Shown piece after piece: positions 40,091 to 52,100 of a DNA stretch of 64,000 bases. Under the pieces are notes generated by a model that saw only the letters and a program-made list of their open reading frames with translations, made no database searches and was not told the origin of the DNA. Every line of letters starts with the position of its first letter. Positions within the stretch are counted from its first letter, which is position 1. The translations under genes and the position numbers were made by a program. This DNA is from Symbiodinium natans (taxonomy: Eukaryota > Sar > Dinophyceae > Suessiales > Symbiodiniaceae): assembly GCA_905221605.1 (NCBI GenBank), contig CAJNDS010000291.1:897765-961764 (forward strand), given 5' to 3'.

Positions 40091-41204
40091 TTTCACCGTC
40101 AGTAGCCAAAGTCCTGTTCATTGTACCACTATTGTACACAGGGTATCACAGGGTCCTCGAGGTCCTCTTCACTGTATTGCGCCATGCGCATAAGAACAGA
40201 TGATAACAGATGACTCGGCGCCTGTCGTGAAGCAGTGGTATGCTCACTTCAATATGCTGCGAGCAAATTAGAATCAGCCGCTGTTCTGTTGCTTTCTCTG
40301 TCTCGGTCCGTCTCTAGTGTGCTTTGTCACTGACATCGAGGATCTCTCGAGATCCTGCCGAAAAGACAAGGGGGAAACACACAGGTCACACAGGAGGCCT
40401 GCTCCTGCTCCTATCGTTGTTTTTGGTCGATTGCAGACATTCAAAGCTTCGGTGTCGAACACGCTCTGCTCGTTCCGTTGCAGGTGAAGATGAGCCAAAG
40501 CCTGACACCACTCCCAGAGCATCTGCAATCAAGGGTGCCTTTACTACGAGGGAAACAAAGGACAAACACACCCTGAAACAGAGCGTTCTTACGTGAATCG
40601 AAATCGCAGCTTGCTGTGCAGAGGAGCTTTACAAACCAGTTCGCCTGCCATGGCGAGCAGTGAGTTGCCTCACGCGGACAATCCAGATCATTTGGCTGGG
40701 CTTCTTGCCTGAGAGGTGTGTGAACATGCGACAGGTCCATCACGCAGCTTAGCAATTTTGGCCAGACACCATATTCATTGGCGCCGTGCATCTAGCGTAT
40801 TATGCAAGCGATGGTTGCCTCATGCTGCCTCCATTTTAGGTGTGGGCGTCACGGCAGCCATGCGCGAGTCTAGCGCGCTGCTGTTCGACCACCAGGCGGC
40901 ATCCTGCAAGGTTCTTCAGTCAATCCCAAGTCAGCGCGATGCGAGACACGTTCTTGACACGGGGGAGGGAAAAAGGTCATAGAACCTCCCAGATACTGCT
41001 GAGATCGGCCGGAGCTGAGGACTAGGTGAATTGGGCACCCATTGTGTATAACTCACACCCAATGAGCCCAACTTGGACCCAGGATTCGTGTTTTTTCTGT
41101 GTAGCGTGCTTGTAGTCAGGGCTTTCAACGTCCTTCCTCGGGTTCGTCAGGGCCAGGCCCTTCAGGCATGATGGGCTTTCAGCGCTTTTTTTCAGCACCT
41201 GGTC

Positions 41205-41365
41205 CCCAGGTGTCATACATTGTGGAAGAGAGGAGGCTGCAGGAAGTCGGTGGCGTGCTGGAGAGGGTGGCCGTATTGCACGACTCTGCACTGCGTATCG
41301 TATTGCCCTGCGCCGTCTTGCCCCTCAATGCATCTCAGCTTATGCCGTTTGCTGTCACATGCCAT
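41205..41365 (+). CDS. Probable exon of unknown gene
   Basis: The frame QVSYIVEERRLQEVGGVL, then ERVAVLHDSALRIVLP, reads like a folded protein segment and stays open into 41500 (KIDWPYGAFLRIEAQTW). No family is recognised. It could be a late exon of the upstream membrane protein gene. Confidence 0.45.
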
Positions 41366-42073
41366 CTACCCCGCAGCTTTCAGCCGCAGCTGCTGAGAGA
41401 ATCCACTACAGTAACTGCCTCCTGTAGTCAGAATCTCCATGTTTCCTCTGCAAGACACGCAAAGGAGGAGTTGAAGATTGACTGGCCATATGGGGCATTC
41501 CTCCGCATCGAGGCACAAACTTGGACTGTAAGAAAGTCCCACGCTACGCTTCATGCCGGTCTCATACTGTTCTTATTTGTAAACACAGCGCTTCGACGGC
41601 CCAGCCCGACCTGTTCTGTAAGGAGTCCTTCCGTAGCCCTCTGCAATACTGGCAGGTCGGTGATTGTCAATTGTGTTGGGTTTCTATGCGCCTTCTGGCC
41701 TGGCTTGGAGATCCCTTCACGCTAAACTCCACCTTTTGTTGAGCGCACACACACAGCAGGCAGCCAGTTCATTCAAAGCAAAAAGCTTGGAGGCCGTGAA
41801 GTGCATCCCCTGCGAGCACGCACGTGAATGGAGGCAAGGCCCAATTCTTGTCACGACCTGAGTTCGACATGTTGTCGCTCATCATTGTGCAAATAGTTCG
41901 ATGCGACTTAGTTAACGTAAGTATAAGTGCTCATGTACAGTCCTCGCGCGTTTGTCACATGCTGGACGGTCAAATACCCTACTGCATGGCGGGGTATATA
42001 TGGTGCAGCGTCGCTGCCCCCCCCACCCTCCCCATGGTCCCCCCCCCCCCCCACCCCCCAAATTCTTTCCCCG

Positions 42074-42390
42074 CCCCGCCCCCCTGTGGTTTGGGCCCCC
42101 CTGTGGGGTGGTGTGGTTGGGGTTTGGGTTGAGGGTTTAGGGTTTAGGATTTAGGGTTTAGGGTTTAGGGTCCCCGCCCCCCTGTGGTTTGGGCCCCCCT
42201 GTGGGGTGGTGTGGTTGGGGTTTGGGTTGAGGGTTTAGGATTTAGGATTTAGGGTTTAGGGTTTAGGGTTTAGGGTCCCCGCCCCCCTGTGGTTTGGGCC
42301 CCCTGTGGGGTGGTGCCGTTGGGGTTTGGGTTGAGGGTTTAGGGTTTAGGCTTTCGGGTTTCGGGTTTAGGGTTAAGGGTTTAGGGGTGG
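42074..42390 (+). repeat. Three tandem units carrying TTTAGGG repeats
   Basis: Units of about 98-105 bp start at 42074, 42172 and 42277. Each opens with CCCCGCCCCCCTGTGG, passes through GTGGGGTGGTG, and ends in degenerate TTTAGGG repeats. The third is the most diverged. This looks like subtelomere-like satellite sequence. Confidence 0.85.
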
Positions 42391-43904
42391 GGAGGGTTGG
42401 GGGGGGGGGGTACCGACACGGTTCACGGAACCATATATGTGGGCACTTCTGGCCCTTTTTGCGCTTTTGTCGCCAATGCCTCGCACGCTCAGGTAAGCAC
42501 GCCATTCGCCGAGCGCTTAGTTCCGCACTTGGCCAAGGCATCGGCCAAGGAATCAAAGGCGCATGTGGCTTGAAACGAACATTGGTAGTGTACACAGACA
42601 GAACATGCTGCCTGTCTCTTGATTAAGGCTCACTATGCTCTGCACAACTCCTCCGTTCAAGAGACCACATTCGAGGAGGAATTGTGCCCAAGCAGAAGTC
42701 TGACTAACACGCAACATAGTGGGTGGACTTCCAGGGCACGCGGATATCATGTGTAGAGGAAGTACTTTACTGACTGTGACAGCACTGACCGTGACCAGGC
42801 ATGTTTTTGGCAGCATACGACAAAGCAGACGTTCATTCCTGCACTTGCAGTTGAGGCTTCGGAAGGTCGTGTTGGTAAAGACAGTAAAGACACCTCAGTT
42901 GGAGTTGACGCACAATGTGTAGCACCAAGAAGCACCAAAGCGTGCTCAAAGCTTGGTTCGGCGCATCTGCTGATCATTCTGAATCAGGGCGTCTTGCACA
43001 AACCCGGTGTCGAATCAAACAAGTTCTCCGCATAGGTCATCCTGCCCGAATCCCAGACAAGAAGTTAGCCCGGAGGTGATCAGCACTTTAAGTAATTTGA
43101 TGAACAACACACATGGCAGGGATTGCAGTTTCAGGTTCTGCGGTTCAAACATCGGCTGCCTGGCCGCCCGGCGGCTCTCGGGCAGTCTCATGTTTGGGGC
43201 AAGCAGGCTGGACATTTTGTTCGACATGTTTTCGAGATCCAGCATTGCGTGTTGAACTTGCGATACTCGAGAGATCTCGAGAGCATACCGGAGCTGCAAG
43301 TTGGGAGGCTCCAGCTTCCTTGCAGCACAGGACTTGTTGAGTTTTTTGCACAATCCTTTCGCAGGTTCACTCTGTGCACAGCGACTTGACACATAAATGC
43401 CCGGCACAGACACGGGGAGAGTGTTGCCTTAGCTGTGATTCATTTCCGATGCAATCCTTTCCATGCCTGCGGGACCCTGCGCTCTGTGCTGTGCAGACCG
43501 CCTGCGAGAGGACGTTTGTCTGGAGAATTGCAGCCTCTCGCCAATTGTGCCTGGGATTCCTTGCCGATCTTGCCGCGGCTTGGCTTCATGCAGTAGCAGC
43601 TCAACGGTTGCTTCCAGAGTTTCTCCCTAATTCGTTTTGCGGGTTCTATGTTGGGGTCAGTCTTTCAACTTCCTCTCTGCGTCGGCCACGACTCCGGTTG
43701 ACGCACGTGGATATCTGGGAAAGTCTTCCTGGAAGTATCGGCCTAGATGGTACATTTGCCAAGCAACTGCCGCTTGCGAACATGCTATGACGTGTGTCAG
43801 GCTTGCAGGTGGAATTTTACACGATGAATTATAATGAGAATGAAATCAGGTGAAAGCTTGTTAATGTCGAGGATCACAGGATTAGGCGACAGTTTCTTAC
43901 AGAC

Positions 43905-46900
43905 TTGCACAGCTGGACACAGGCTCGTCATGAAGCAGCTACAGGCCATGTGACGCCTTTGGCATGGCAAGCTTTGGTGAGGGCTGCCGGTGCTTGCAAA
44001 TCACTGAAGATGGCTTGCTGGTATTTGTTGGAGCTATTGCTTCAGCTCTCAATGGAAATAGTTGCTGAAGCTACGTACCGTGGGGTTACTGATGTGGTTT
44101 TCACTGATACCAGTGGCGACTATGAGACGCTAGCGGGACCAATCAGTTGGACACACCCCTCGGATATGACCGACGTTGATGGATATAAGTTTCTGATCAC
44201 AGCGGATGCCTCAACTGAACCAACTCCTGGCACCCTGACGGCTTTCAGAGAGCTCAATCATCCAGGATTTGGTGGAACGCTGTCCTACACCTACACCAAT
44301 TTCACATTGGCAGATACACCGCGAGAGGCAGCCATCCCGATACCTGGCATGACATTGCCTCGCTACTTGCAAGTTCACACCATCATCTCCGGAAATTGGC
44401 AAGCGGTGTCCGAGATAGCACCCTCTGCCATAATTCCAATCTACGACCGAGGCGGGTCGTTCTCCACTCTTCCCTTCGAGCAGCAGGATGTCGTGTTTGC
44501 GGACACTGATCCTCGCTGCGGCTTTCTGGGTGGGAGTGTTTCATTTGATCTTCCTGCTGATGCAGATTTCACATACCTGAAATCATGGAGAATCTATTTT
44601 GCTGAGGACCTCTATGGCTCAAATCCAACCTCTGCTGTGGAGTTGCCAATGGCCCTGAACAACATTGTCAATCTCTCCTCAGACTTCGAGGTCGGTGATC
44701 GAACAGTCCTCACAATAGCAGGTGTCACAGACACGGGTGAAATCAATATCTCTATTCCTGACGTGGATGCCTGCACAACAACTACCTCGACAACTGCAAC
44801 TTCAACATCGACATCAAGCACGACCAGCAGTTCTTCAATTTCATTCTCAAGCACGCGCTCCTCGAGCTCCAGAACAAATACTAGAACAAGCACAGCTACA
44901 AGGACGTCTTCCAGCTCCACATCGACTACGACCTCGAGCTCAACGAAGACGCTCACTTCCACGTCCACAAGAACATCGAGTATGACCTCCACGTCCAGTT
45001 CCACTCGAAGCTCCAGCCAAACATCTTCTTCCACCTCAGCAACCACGAGCACATCTACAACAACCACAACGTTCAGCTCCACAAAGACGGAGTCTTCTAC
45101 TTCCTCACGCACGTCAAGCAGTTCCTCCACGTCTGCAACTACGACGTCGAGCTCTACAACAAGTAGTTCCTCGAAGTCCACAACCTCCAGCGGGACATCT
45201 TCATCCACCTCCACAACCACCAGCACATCCACATCAACCACAACTGCCAGCTCCACAAATACGCCGACTTCCACGTCCACACGCTCATCAAGCAGTTCTT
45301 CCACATCAAGAACTGCGACATTGAGCTCCACCACAAGTAGCTCCTCCACTTCTAGCTTCACCCGAACCTCCAGCAGAACGTCCTCGTCCTCTTCCGTGAC
45401 CAGGAGCACATCCACATCAACAACGACGTCCAGCTCCACAAAATCGATGTCGTCTACTTCTACTTCCGCAAGCACGTCAAGTAGTTCCTCCAGCACCTCT
45501 TCAACTACAACGTCGAGCACTACAACAAGTAGCGTTTCCACTTCTAGGACCTCCAGCAGAACATCTTCGTCCACCTCCACGACCAGGTCCACATCCACAT
45601 CAACCACGACGTCCACTTCCACAGAATCTCTGTCTTCCACATCTACACGCACGTCAAGTAGTTCATCCACCTCCACAGCCACAACATCGAGCTCTACAAC
45701 AAGTAGTTCCTCCACTTCTAGCTTCACTCGAACCTCCAGCAGAACATCTTCGTCCACCTCCCAGACCAGGAGCACGTCCACATCAACAGCAACATCCAGT
45801 TCCACAAAGTCGATGTCATCCACTTCCACACGCACGTCAAGTAGTTCCTCCGCCACATACACAAGTACGACTTCCAGCTCTTCGGCAAGCAGTTCCTCCA
45901 CGTCCAGTTCCACTCGATCCTCCAGCAGAACATCTTCATCCTCCTCAGTATCCACAAGCACATCCTCATCCACCACAACCTCAAGTTCGTCGGAGACTAT
46001 GTCCTCCACTTATACAAAGACGTCAAGCAGCTCACCCACGTCAACCCGAACCTCAAGCACAACATCTTCATCCACTCACACGCCCACATCATCTACGACC
46101 TTGAGTTCAACAAAGACGCTGTCTTCAACATCTTCGCAAACATCAAGTAGTTCCTCCACCTCTAGTTCCACTCGAACCTCCAGCAGAACATCTTCGTCCT
46201 CCTCCGTGACCAGGAGCACATCCACATCAACAACGACGTCCAGCTCCACAAATACGCTGACTTCCACCTCCACACGCTCATCCAGCAGTTCCTCCACGTC
46301 CACAACTGCGACATTCAGCTCTACAACAAGTATCTCCTCCACTTCCAGTTTCACCCGGACCTCCAGCAGAACATCTTCGTCCACCTCCGTGACCAGGAGC
46401 ACATCAACAACGACGTCCACTTCCACAAAATCTCTGTCTTCCACTTCCACACGCACGTCCAGTAGTTCTTCCACTTCAAGCGCTACATCCAGCTTAACCC
46501 AGACACTGTCTTCGACCTCTTCAAGTACAACAACCAGTTCCTCCACCTCTAGTTCCAGTGCAACTTCTAGCCGAACATTCTCGTCGACATCCACAACTAT
46601 GACTTCGAGCTCCACGGAGACGCGGACTGTCACTTCCACAAGAAGTTCAAGCAGTTCGTCCGAAAGTCTGTCTTCTTCTTCCAGTTCTACTTTCACGTCC
46701 AGCTCAACTCGAAGTTCGAGCCGAACATGGACTTCTTTATCTGTGAGCACGACCACTACTGCCGCCTTTACAATGAGCTCAGAACCCTCCTCAATGCAAG
46801 CGCTGGCAGGAGCTCCTGTGCAAGCTGGAGCGGCACCATCAGTTCTGGGGGGATTCGCCGCGGGCTTGCTCTGCTCCGCTATGGGCGTGTACACCTTTTG

Positions 46901-47144
46901 GACCTATGGCCAGAGCGGCCAGGGCAGTCGGAGCACGCGCAGCTCTCAGGTGGCTCCAGTGGAGTTCACGCGGATTGGGCCCGACGTGGAGCCCACCAAT
47001 CCCACAGAGCAAAGATCTGCAAGCCCAATGACTTCAAATCCACGTACCGTGCAAGTGGTCATCCATGAGGCAGGGCTTGAGAGCCGGATTGGGCCGACAT
47101 GGGTCGTCTGCGTCAAGGGTTTACAAATGTTTACAAGGTCATGA
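43905..47144 (+). CDS. Ser/Thr-rich, probably membrane-anchored surface protein (1079 aa in this exon)
   Basis: The N-terminal part has two similar beta-sandwich-like modules. One starts VVFTDTSGDYETLAGPISW (near 44090), the other VVFADTDPRCGFLGGSVSF (near 44490); both continue with a stretch resembling GYKFLI or SWRIYFAED. Residues about 290-950 are almost only Ser and Thr with rare Arg, Lys and Leu, like a heavily glycosylated stalk. A membrane segment follows near 46840-46905 (FAAGLLCSAMGVYTFW), then a cytoplasmic tail of about 80 residues. The stalk DNA is a repeat of about 180-215 bp, with a piece beginning TCCAGCAGAAC at about 45369, 45552, 45733, 46180 and 46362. The first residues may be intron, and earlier exons may carry more modules. 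The likely role is at the cell surface, by composition only. Confidence 0.7.
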   Translation: MHSWTQARHEAATGHVTPLAWQALVRAAGACKSLKMACWYLLELLLQLSMEIVAEATYRGVTDVVFTDTSGDYETLAGPISWTHPSDMTDVDGYKFLITADASTEPTPGTLTAFRELNHPGFGGTLSYTYTNFTLADTPREAAIPIPGMTLPRYLQVHTIISGNWQAVSEIAPSAIIPIYDRGGSFSTLPFEQQDVVFADTDPRCGFLGGSVSFDLPADADFTYLKSWRIYFAEDLYGSNPTSAVELPMALNNIVNLSSDFEVGDRTVLTIAGVTDTGEINISIPDVDACTTTTSTTATSTSTSSTTSSSSISFSSTRSSSSRTNTRTSTATRTSSSSTSTTTSSSTKTLTSTSTRTSSMTSTSSSTRSSSQTSSSTSATTSTSTTTTTFSSTKTESSTSSRTSSSSSTSATTTSSSTTSSSSKSTTSSGTSSSTSTTTSTSTSTTTASSTNTPTSTSTRSSSSSSTSRTATLSSTTSSSSTSSFTRTSSRTSSSSSVTRSTSTSTTTSSSTKSMSSTSTSASTSSSSSSTSSTTTSSTTTSSVSTSRTSSRTSSSTSTTRSTSTSTTTSTSTESLSSTSTRTSSSSSTSTATTSSSTTSSSSTSSFTRTSSRTSSSTSQTRSTSTSTATSSSTKSMSSTSTRTSSSSSATYTSTTSSSSASSSSTSSSTRSSSRTSSSSSVSTSTSSSTTTSSSSETMSSTYTKTSSSSPTSTRTSSTTSSSTHTPTSSTTLSSTKTLSSTSSQTSSSSSTSSSTRTSSRTSSSSSVTRSTSTSTTTSSSTNTLTSTSTRSSSSSSTSTTATFSSTTSISSTSSFTRTSSRTSSSTSVTRSTSTTTSTSTKSLSSTSTRTSSSSSTSSATSSLTQTLSSTSSSTTTSSSTSSSSATSSRTFSSTSTTMTSSSTETRTVTSTRSSSSSSESLSSSSSSTFTSSSTRSSSRTWTSLSVSTTTTAAFTMSSEPSSMQALAGAPVQAGAAPSVLGGFAAGLLCSAMGVYTFWTYGQSGQGSRSTRSSQVAPVEFTRIGPDVEPTNPTEQRSASPMTSNPRTVQVVIHEAGLESRIGPTWVVCVKGLQMFTRS

Positions 47145-47254
47145 CGGGAGCAGTGCGAGTGCATTTGCGAGAGAATTGCGGTAGCAGATGGTAACAGACA
47201 ATAGTGCATCTGTGGGATCGCGTGGGTTTCCCCTGCTTTCGCACTTAACCCTCT

Positions 47255-48262
47255 GAGGCAGCGGAGCTTGCAGAGCAGCTTGCAAGAACACTGCGTCAAG
47301 CTGAAGCATCTGATGATGTGGCTTATGCTGAGTTTGTTAGATATGAATTGTTGGACGACTTGGAGAGGTTATTTGATCGGCATCAGCAGACTTTTGTTAG
47401 GGATATCAAGAACCTTTGCACAAGCTGGAGGGCGAGAAGCCTATCAGCTCGCGGCCTCTCCCCGAATTCGGAAGGGGCTGTCCTACTGCAAGATTTGGCA
47501 GACATTGTGCAAAGTTTGGTGCTGAAGCAGCAGCAGAACAGCATGCCTTTGGGCAGGCACACTTTCGCAGTCCTGCGTCAGCAAATCGAGGAGACGTGGC
47601 AGACGCGCTTGGGAATATGTGGAACCGCGTCAGCTTTTCAAACCAAGGCAAATGGTGAGCTGGGCCCAGAAGAACCGGTTCTGGAAGCAGCTCTACCATT
47701 CGCCCCGCATGCCCCGCCAGATCATGGCCAGGGTGGTGAAAGCAGAGATGGGCGATCTTGTTTGCAAAGTGCAGCGTGCATTGACTTGCTGACGTCTCTA
47801 GACGAGCTAGTCAGTCAAAATTCATGTAGAGCCGAATTCAAGAGCGAAGTTGCAAGAGTCTGTCAGAGCTGGAAGCATAGGCACATGGCACAAAGCTTGC
47901 CAGACAATGCCGGCATCGTGCTTCTTTTGAAGAGCCTGTCTGACCTGCTACGCACTGCCGTGAGCAGCGACGGAGGCAGAGAGCAAAGAGGACGCCAGGC
48001 GTGCAGCAACCTCCTGAATGCTTTGAAGAAGCTGTTCAGCGACGGTCTTCGCCGCCCGGGGGGAAGTCTTGCAAGTGAGATTTCCCATGTTTGTACAAAC
48101 TGGCAGAGAAGAGAGCGCTTGTCTGCCAGCAGCGAGTCAGCTCGGCTTGTAAACACGCTCGCCGATGCCCTTGCTGCAGAAGCCAAGCGCGAAGCGAGCA
48201 ACACGCTCGCAGCCATGTCATACGGTACCGAAGAAGTTGTGAAACAAAAACAGTCTCTGTGA
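47255..48262 (+). CDS. Protein with three helical repeats (C-terminal exon)
   Basis: The frame is open from an acceptor-like CTCTGAG border before 47255 (AAELAEQLARTLRQAEA) and runs to TGA at 48260-48262. The apparent start at 47318 is GTG, not ATG, so translation enters from an upstream exon. Three repeats of about 90-100 residues share an aromatic-basic core and a Leu-rich helix: IKNLCTSWRARSLS with LLQDLADIVQSLV, VARVCQSWKHRHMA with LLKSLSDLLRTAV, and ISHVCTNWQRRERLS with LVNTLADALAAEA. I do not recognise the family. An all-helical solenoid or binding protein is likely. It could be a separate gene or a late part of the preceding one. Confidence 0.65.
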   Translation, partial: EAAELAEQLARTLRQAEASDDVAYAEFVRYELLDDLERLFDRHQQTFVRDIKNLCTSWRARSLSARGLSPNSEGAVLLQDLADIVQSLVLKQQQNSMPLGRHTFAVLRQQIEETWQTRLGICGTASAFQTKANGELGPEEPVLEAALPFAPHAPPDHGQGGESRDGRSCLQSAACIDLLTSLDELVSQNSCRAEFKSEVARVCQSWKHRHMAQSLPDNAGIVLLLKSLSDLLRTAVSSDGGREQRGRQACSNLLNALKKLFSDGLRRPGGSLASEISHVCTNWQRRERLSASSESARLVNTLADALAAEAKREASNTLAAMSYGTEEVVKQKQSL

Positions 48263-49139
48263 GCAGTCGGACTGATAATGCAGTCTGCCAGGCCTGCCAG
48301 GCAAACGTTGCGATCTGTGTGCCAGGAATTGGCACCTCTAACAAGGTCAACATGCTTTCGCTGTTTTTTCTGTCCTCACCTCTTGTGTTTCTTGACTGAG
48401 GAATGACCGAGGTGAACGTTGCCTCGCCCTGGTCGTGGAAGGCTGCTCCCCCTGCACGCTGCAAAAGCAACGGCAAGAGCCACAACAGCAAGAAGGACGT
48501 TGGGACCCATAGCACAGCGTAGCTCCATCTGCGAGCGTTTGTGCGTAGAATCTGAAACCGGTTCCTCTCGAGGACGAGAAGAGTGCCTGCAAGTGCTTCA
48601 TGTGAAAGTCCCTGTGCCCAGCACGCGCAGCACGCTTTCGGCCAAAGCCTGATTTGGCACATGATCAGCTGCAAGCATTTGCAAGCGTTCGATATGTCAC
48701 TTTGAAGCCCGAAGTCTTGGTCTCAGGCAACTTGGAGGAGCGATGTCCGCGTGGACTTGGCACAACAAGGTGGCCATGGCGAGCCGACGCACTTGGCAGC
48801 ATTTCACATTGAAGGCTCGGAGCAGAGACAAGCAATCACCCTGTGTTCTGCAGCCCGTATAGTTCTACTGCACCTGCAGAAGCCTGCAGTTCCAGTCCGG
48901 GCCTAAACTGCTCCTCCATTCTGAGAAAGTCTCCAAAAGTGGGTAGTTTTTGGCATGTTTTAGCGCTGCGAGTCGCCCACCAAACCCCCCTGGGGTGGTG
49001 GGGGCTGAGGGGGGTGGTCCCGAAAACTTTGGTCACCAAAAAAGACCTGGTGCAACCAAAACTTTGCAAAAAAGCGAGGCAAAATTAGGGATTCGAATAT
49101 ATGTAGAGGGGATGGATCAGGGGGTTTTTGTGAACATCT

Positions 49140-49167
49140 TTCGCCTCGCAGCCGAAGCCGAGGCGAA
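49140..49167. repeat. Inverted repeat TTCGCCTCG / CGAGGCGAA
   Basis: 9-bp perfect arms (49140-49148 and 49159-49167) flank a 10-base loop. The CGCCTCG core resembles the dispersed GC-rich repeat. Confidence 0.65.
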
Positions 49168-52100
49168 TATATCTAGTCAAATCTACTGTGGCGTAGTCGG
49201 GCCGTTCTCACTCCTTGCCCAGAGCAGGTGGCTTGCTGTGGATCCTCCTGTCTTCTGGGCTGCTGGAAGCCTGGAGTGTTCAAGCCGACGCGCGCTTGCT
49301 CAGGCAGAGCTTTCACGGTGCTTTGTATATCAAGAACGCAGTTGCCCCATGTTGCCCCAGTTCATTCTCCAGGCAATGGAGGACCCACCTGCCTCGCGGA
49401 TTTCACCCCACTGCGATGTGCAGGCCAGGTCAGTCCGTGTGGTGTACAGCCTCCCTTCATCGAAGTGCATTGAAGTGCATGCCAAGGGAGGCGAAGTTCT
49501 AAACATGTTCCACACACGAAGCTCGTGCCCGTGATGGATCGGCATGACACAACAAGCACGAGCCGGGCTGTAGCTGAGCTGTACTTTACAAGCAGAGACT
49601 GCAGGGGCCTAAATGGCAATCACTCCAACAAAGAATAAGAAGAGCATTGAGCCCGAAACACCAGATGGTGTAAGAACAAGTCCCCTGTCCGGTCCTATGC
49701 CAGAGTGCAAAACAACAACAATTTGGCCTTGGCCGTACCTCACGATATCTCAAGGTCACATGGTGGAGGTTCTAGGCAGATTATAGCTGGGGATACAGAT
49801 AAGGTGACTATACTATACTTGCTCGGATCTTATCTAGGCGGGGGGTTCAGCGCTGGATAAGATAGGACTTCTTTAACTTATGACTTCCAGCCCATGGATG
49901 TCTTATTCTCTTGGGAGATTTGGGCCTGGGTGTCTTTTGGCACGAGGCCCTTGGGGCCCGCAGCCTTTGAAGCGCCAACCCAAAAGCCTTCAACGCTGAG
50001 TCTTGAGCCCATGTAGTTCCTCTCCGCAGTGAGTTGTAGTGATTTGGAATCTTGAAAGGGTGGGGCCATGAGGTGCTTGAAGCATCTTGGATCTTGGATA
50101 GATGGGGCAAAAGCTTGGATGTTTGAGATTGGAGCCTTGCCGACATTCTGAGGTTGGTTGGTCCTGGGGACGGGGACTGCAATGTTCTTCTACTTCTTAA
50201 GTTTGCAAGGTGTCTTGGACGGGTTTGGCATGTGGTATCGTGTAGCTGTGTGCTTGGCCTATCTTGGCGCCTTGGGGCTTGGAAACTTGTGAGGCCCAAG
50301 GTGCTCAACGCAGCTACGGTACATTCCTGAGAAACTCCCACCAGTGCTGCGACGTTTTAGGCGCTTATTTAGGACCTACACGCGCATGACTGAGTTCCTG
50401 TCGCGGAAACATTGCGAAAATCTTGGGCCCCCAAGCGGAAGGGTTGCAAGTCCATTTCAGTATAGACGCAATTTAAATGACAGCTCAGAGTGCATTCTTT
50501 CAATGCATATTTCCGAACATCAGTGACGCCGAATGAAAGTAAGCCGGCAGCGGCTAGTGGCTGCTGCTCATGCTTGGCGGATGCTCAGTGGGCGGCCAGT
50601 TTAGGGTTTGGCAACCAACATGTCCTTATAGGGCCTAGGGTTTATGGGTCTCCGAATGCAACATCTCCTTTTGGGGCTTAGGGATTCCCATGACCGTTTC
50701 TTCTGGGTTCGCACTTAGGTCATCTGCTCTTTTGGGGTCACCCCATGCCGTTGCGAAGAATGTCCTCCCAGTTCAAACAAGATGAATGCCTGACAGGGAA
50801 GAAGGGGCCATCCTGCAAGTGTGATCCGATACGGCCATCACGCCGGGCCACTTCGTACATGGCCTCGCTTGATCTGATTCGTGCTGCTGTGGTCGGATGC
50901 GACTCGGGACACGCTGATCCGAAAGCTGTGAGCCGGTACGTGCTCCTAATCACCGTGGGGGGCTGTTCTGCCCCGTTTTCTGACTGACTGCTCTTTGTTT
51001 CTGACTCGTGCCCCAGACGTTTTCTGACTCACACCTTGCCGTATTTGACTCGGTCTTCTTCGTTTTCTGAATTGGTCCCCATCGTTGTCGACTCGTTTCT
51101 CCGACTCGTCCTTCACCCCATGTGCTACCAAAGGTCGAAACCACAAGTAAAAACTTGACCAGGCGCACCATAAAATGAGAGTAATGCACATGACCGCGGT
51201 GCCTCGCTGCTTGCTGTTGCCGTCAAGCATTCAGACACAAGGTGGGGGTGCAGTGAATTTAGTTTGGTTTTGATCATGATATCCGTTGGACTAGAAACCT
51301 TTGGAACATTAGTCTCCTGAGAGGCACCACGACTGTGAGCGGGACACACTGCTCATCGCCGGGCATTCCAGCATTGGACCAGGCCTAGCCAAAGCGTCTG
51401 AGTGGATGTCTTAGAACTGGACATTCTGTAGGATTAGTGTAGGAACCTACTGTTACTACTCCTTGTCAGATGCCACTCGCATTCTGTTGTCTGTCGGCCA
51501 CGTGTATCCTTTTGGGCATCTGAGTCGTGATGCTACCCTGTTTCCGCTTCTGCCCATATATGCAGAATCGGCTAAAGCAGTTCCTTCTGTTGCATCCATT
51601 TGCCGATGCATCGCTGTCTGTTCATGTTATTGTGTTGTCTGTTGTTCCTTTTTCTACCTCTTGCATGCTCCTGCCTGTTTCATTGCTCGACCTGTGCGCC
51701 TCACGTGCCTAATTATGTGTTGTCCTGGCTTGCGTTGAGGCGTTCCTGCGTTCCATCGACTGCACTGTGTGATTCTGTCTGCTCTTCAAGTATCCCTTAC
51801 TTGTGCTCCTGACTCGAGGAGTGTGGACAGGTAGTCTCGCACTGTGGAGATCCAGTGTCTGCTGGTATGTCTGGTATGTATGCAATGCCTGCACATTCAA
51901 GTCAGGCCTCATGAGCTTTTCGCCGGCGACAGAGCTGACAGAGCTTGATGGAGCATCGAAGCGTGCAACTGAACAGAGTGAGGCGACCGACACCAGGTCC
52001 TGACTTCTTCACTAGATTGGCTCATCCTCAAGGATGAAGCTGGATATTTCTCAGACACGGGTGAGAGCTCTAAGTCTCTAAACATGATGATGCACGGTAA

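Larger units (their letters stand above)
40200..43900. other. Stretch with one likely exon and a tandem repeat, otherwise unassigned
   Basis: Apart from the exon near 41205 and the repeat near 42074, I see no supported gene. Frames at 40500-40600 and 43374-43790 are open but lack features I can name. Confidence 0.4.

Noticed and set aside
44612-46009. Long minus-strand frame of 465 aa (also 46076-46894), rich in Val, Glu, Asp and Leu
   Set aside because: It is the reverse reading of the Ser/Thr repeat DNA; the plus-strand frame is longer and has folded modules and a membrane helix.
49847-50341. Minus-strand frame of 164 aa
   Set aside because: Its composition is biased (rich in S, P, R and T), with no recognisable family and no plausible neighbour gene.
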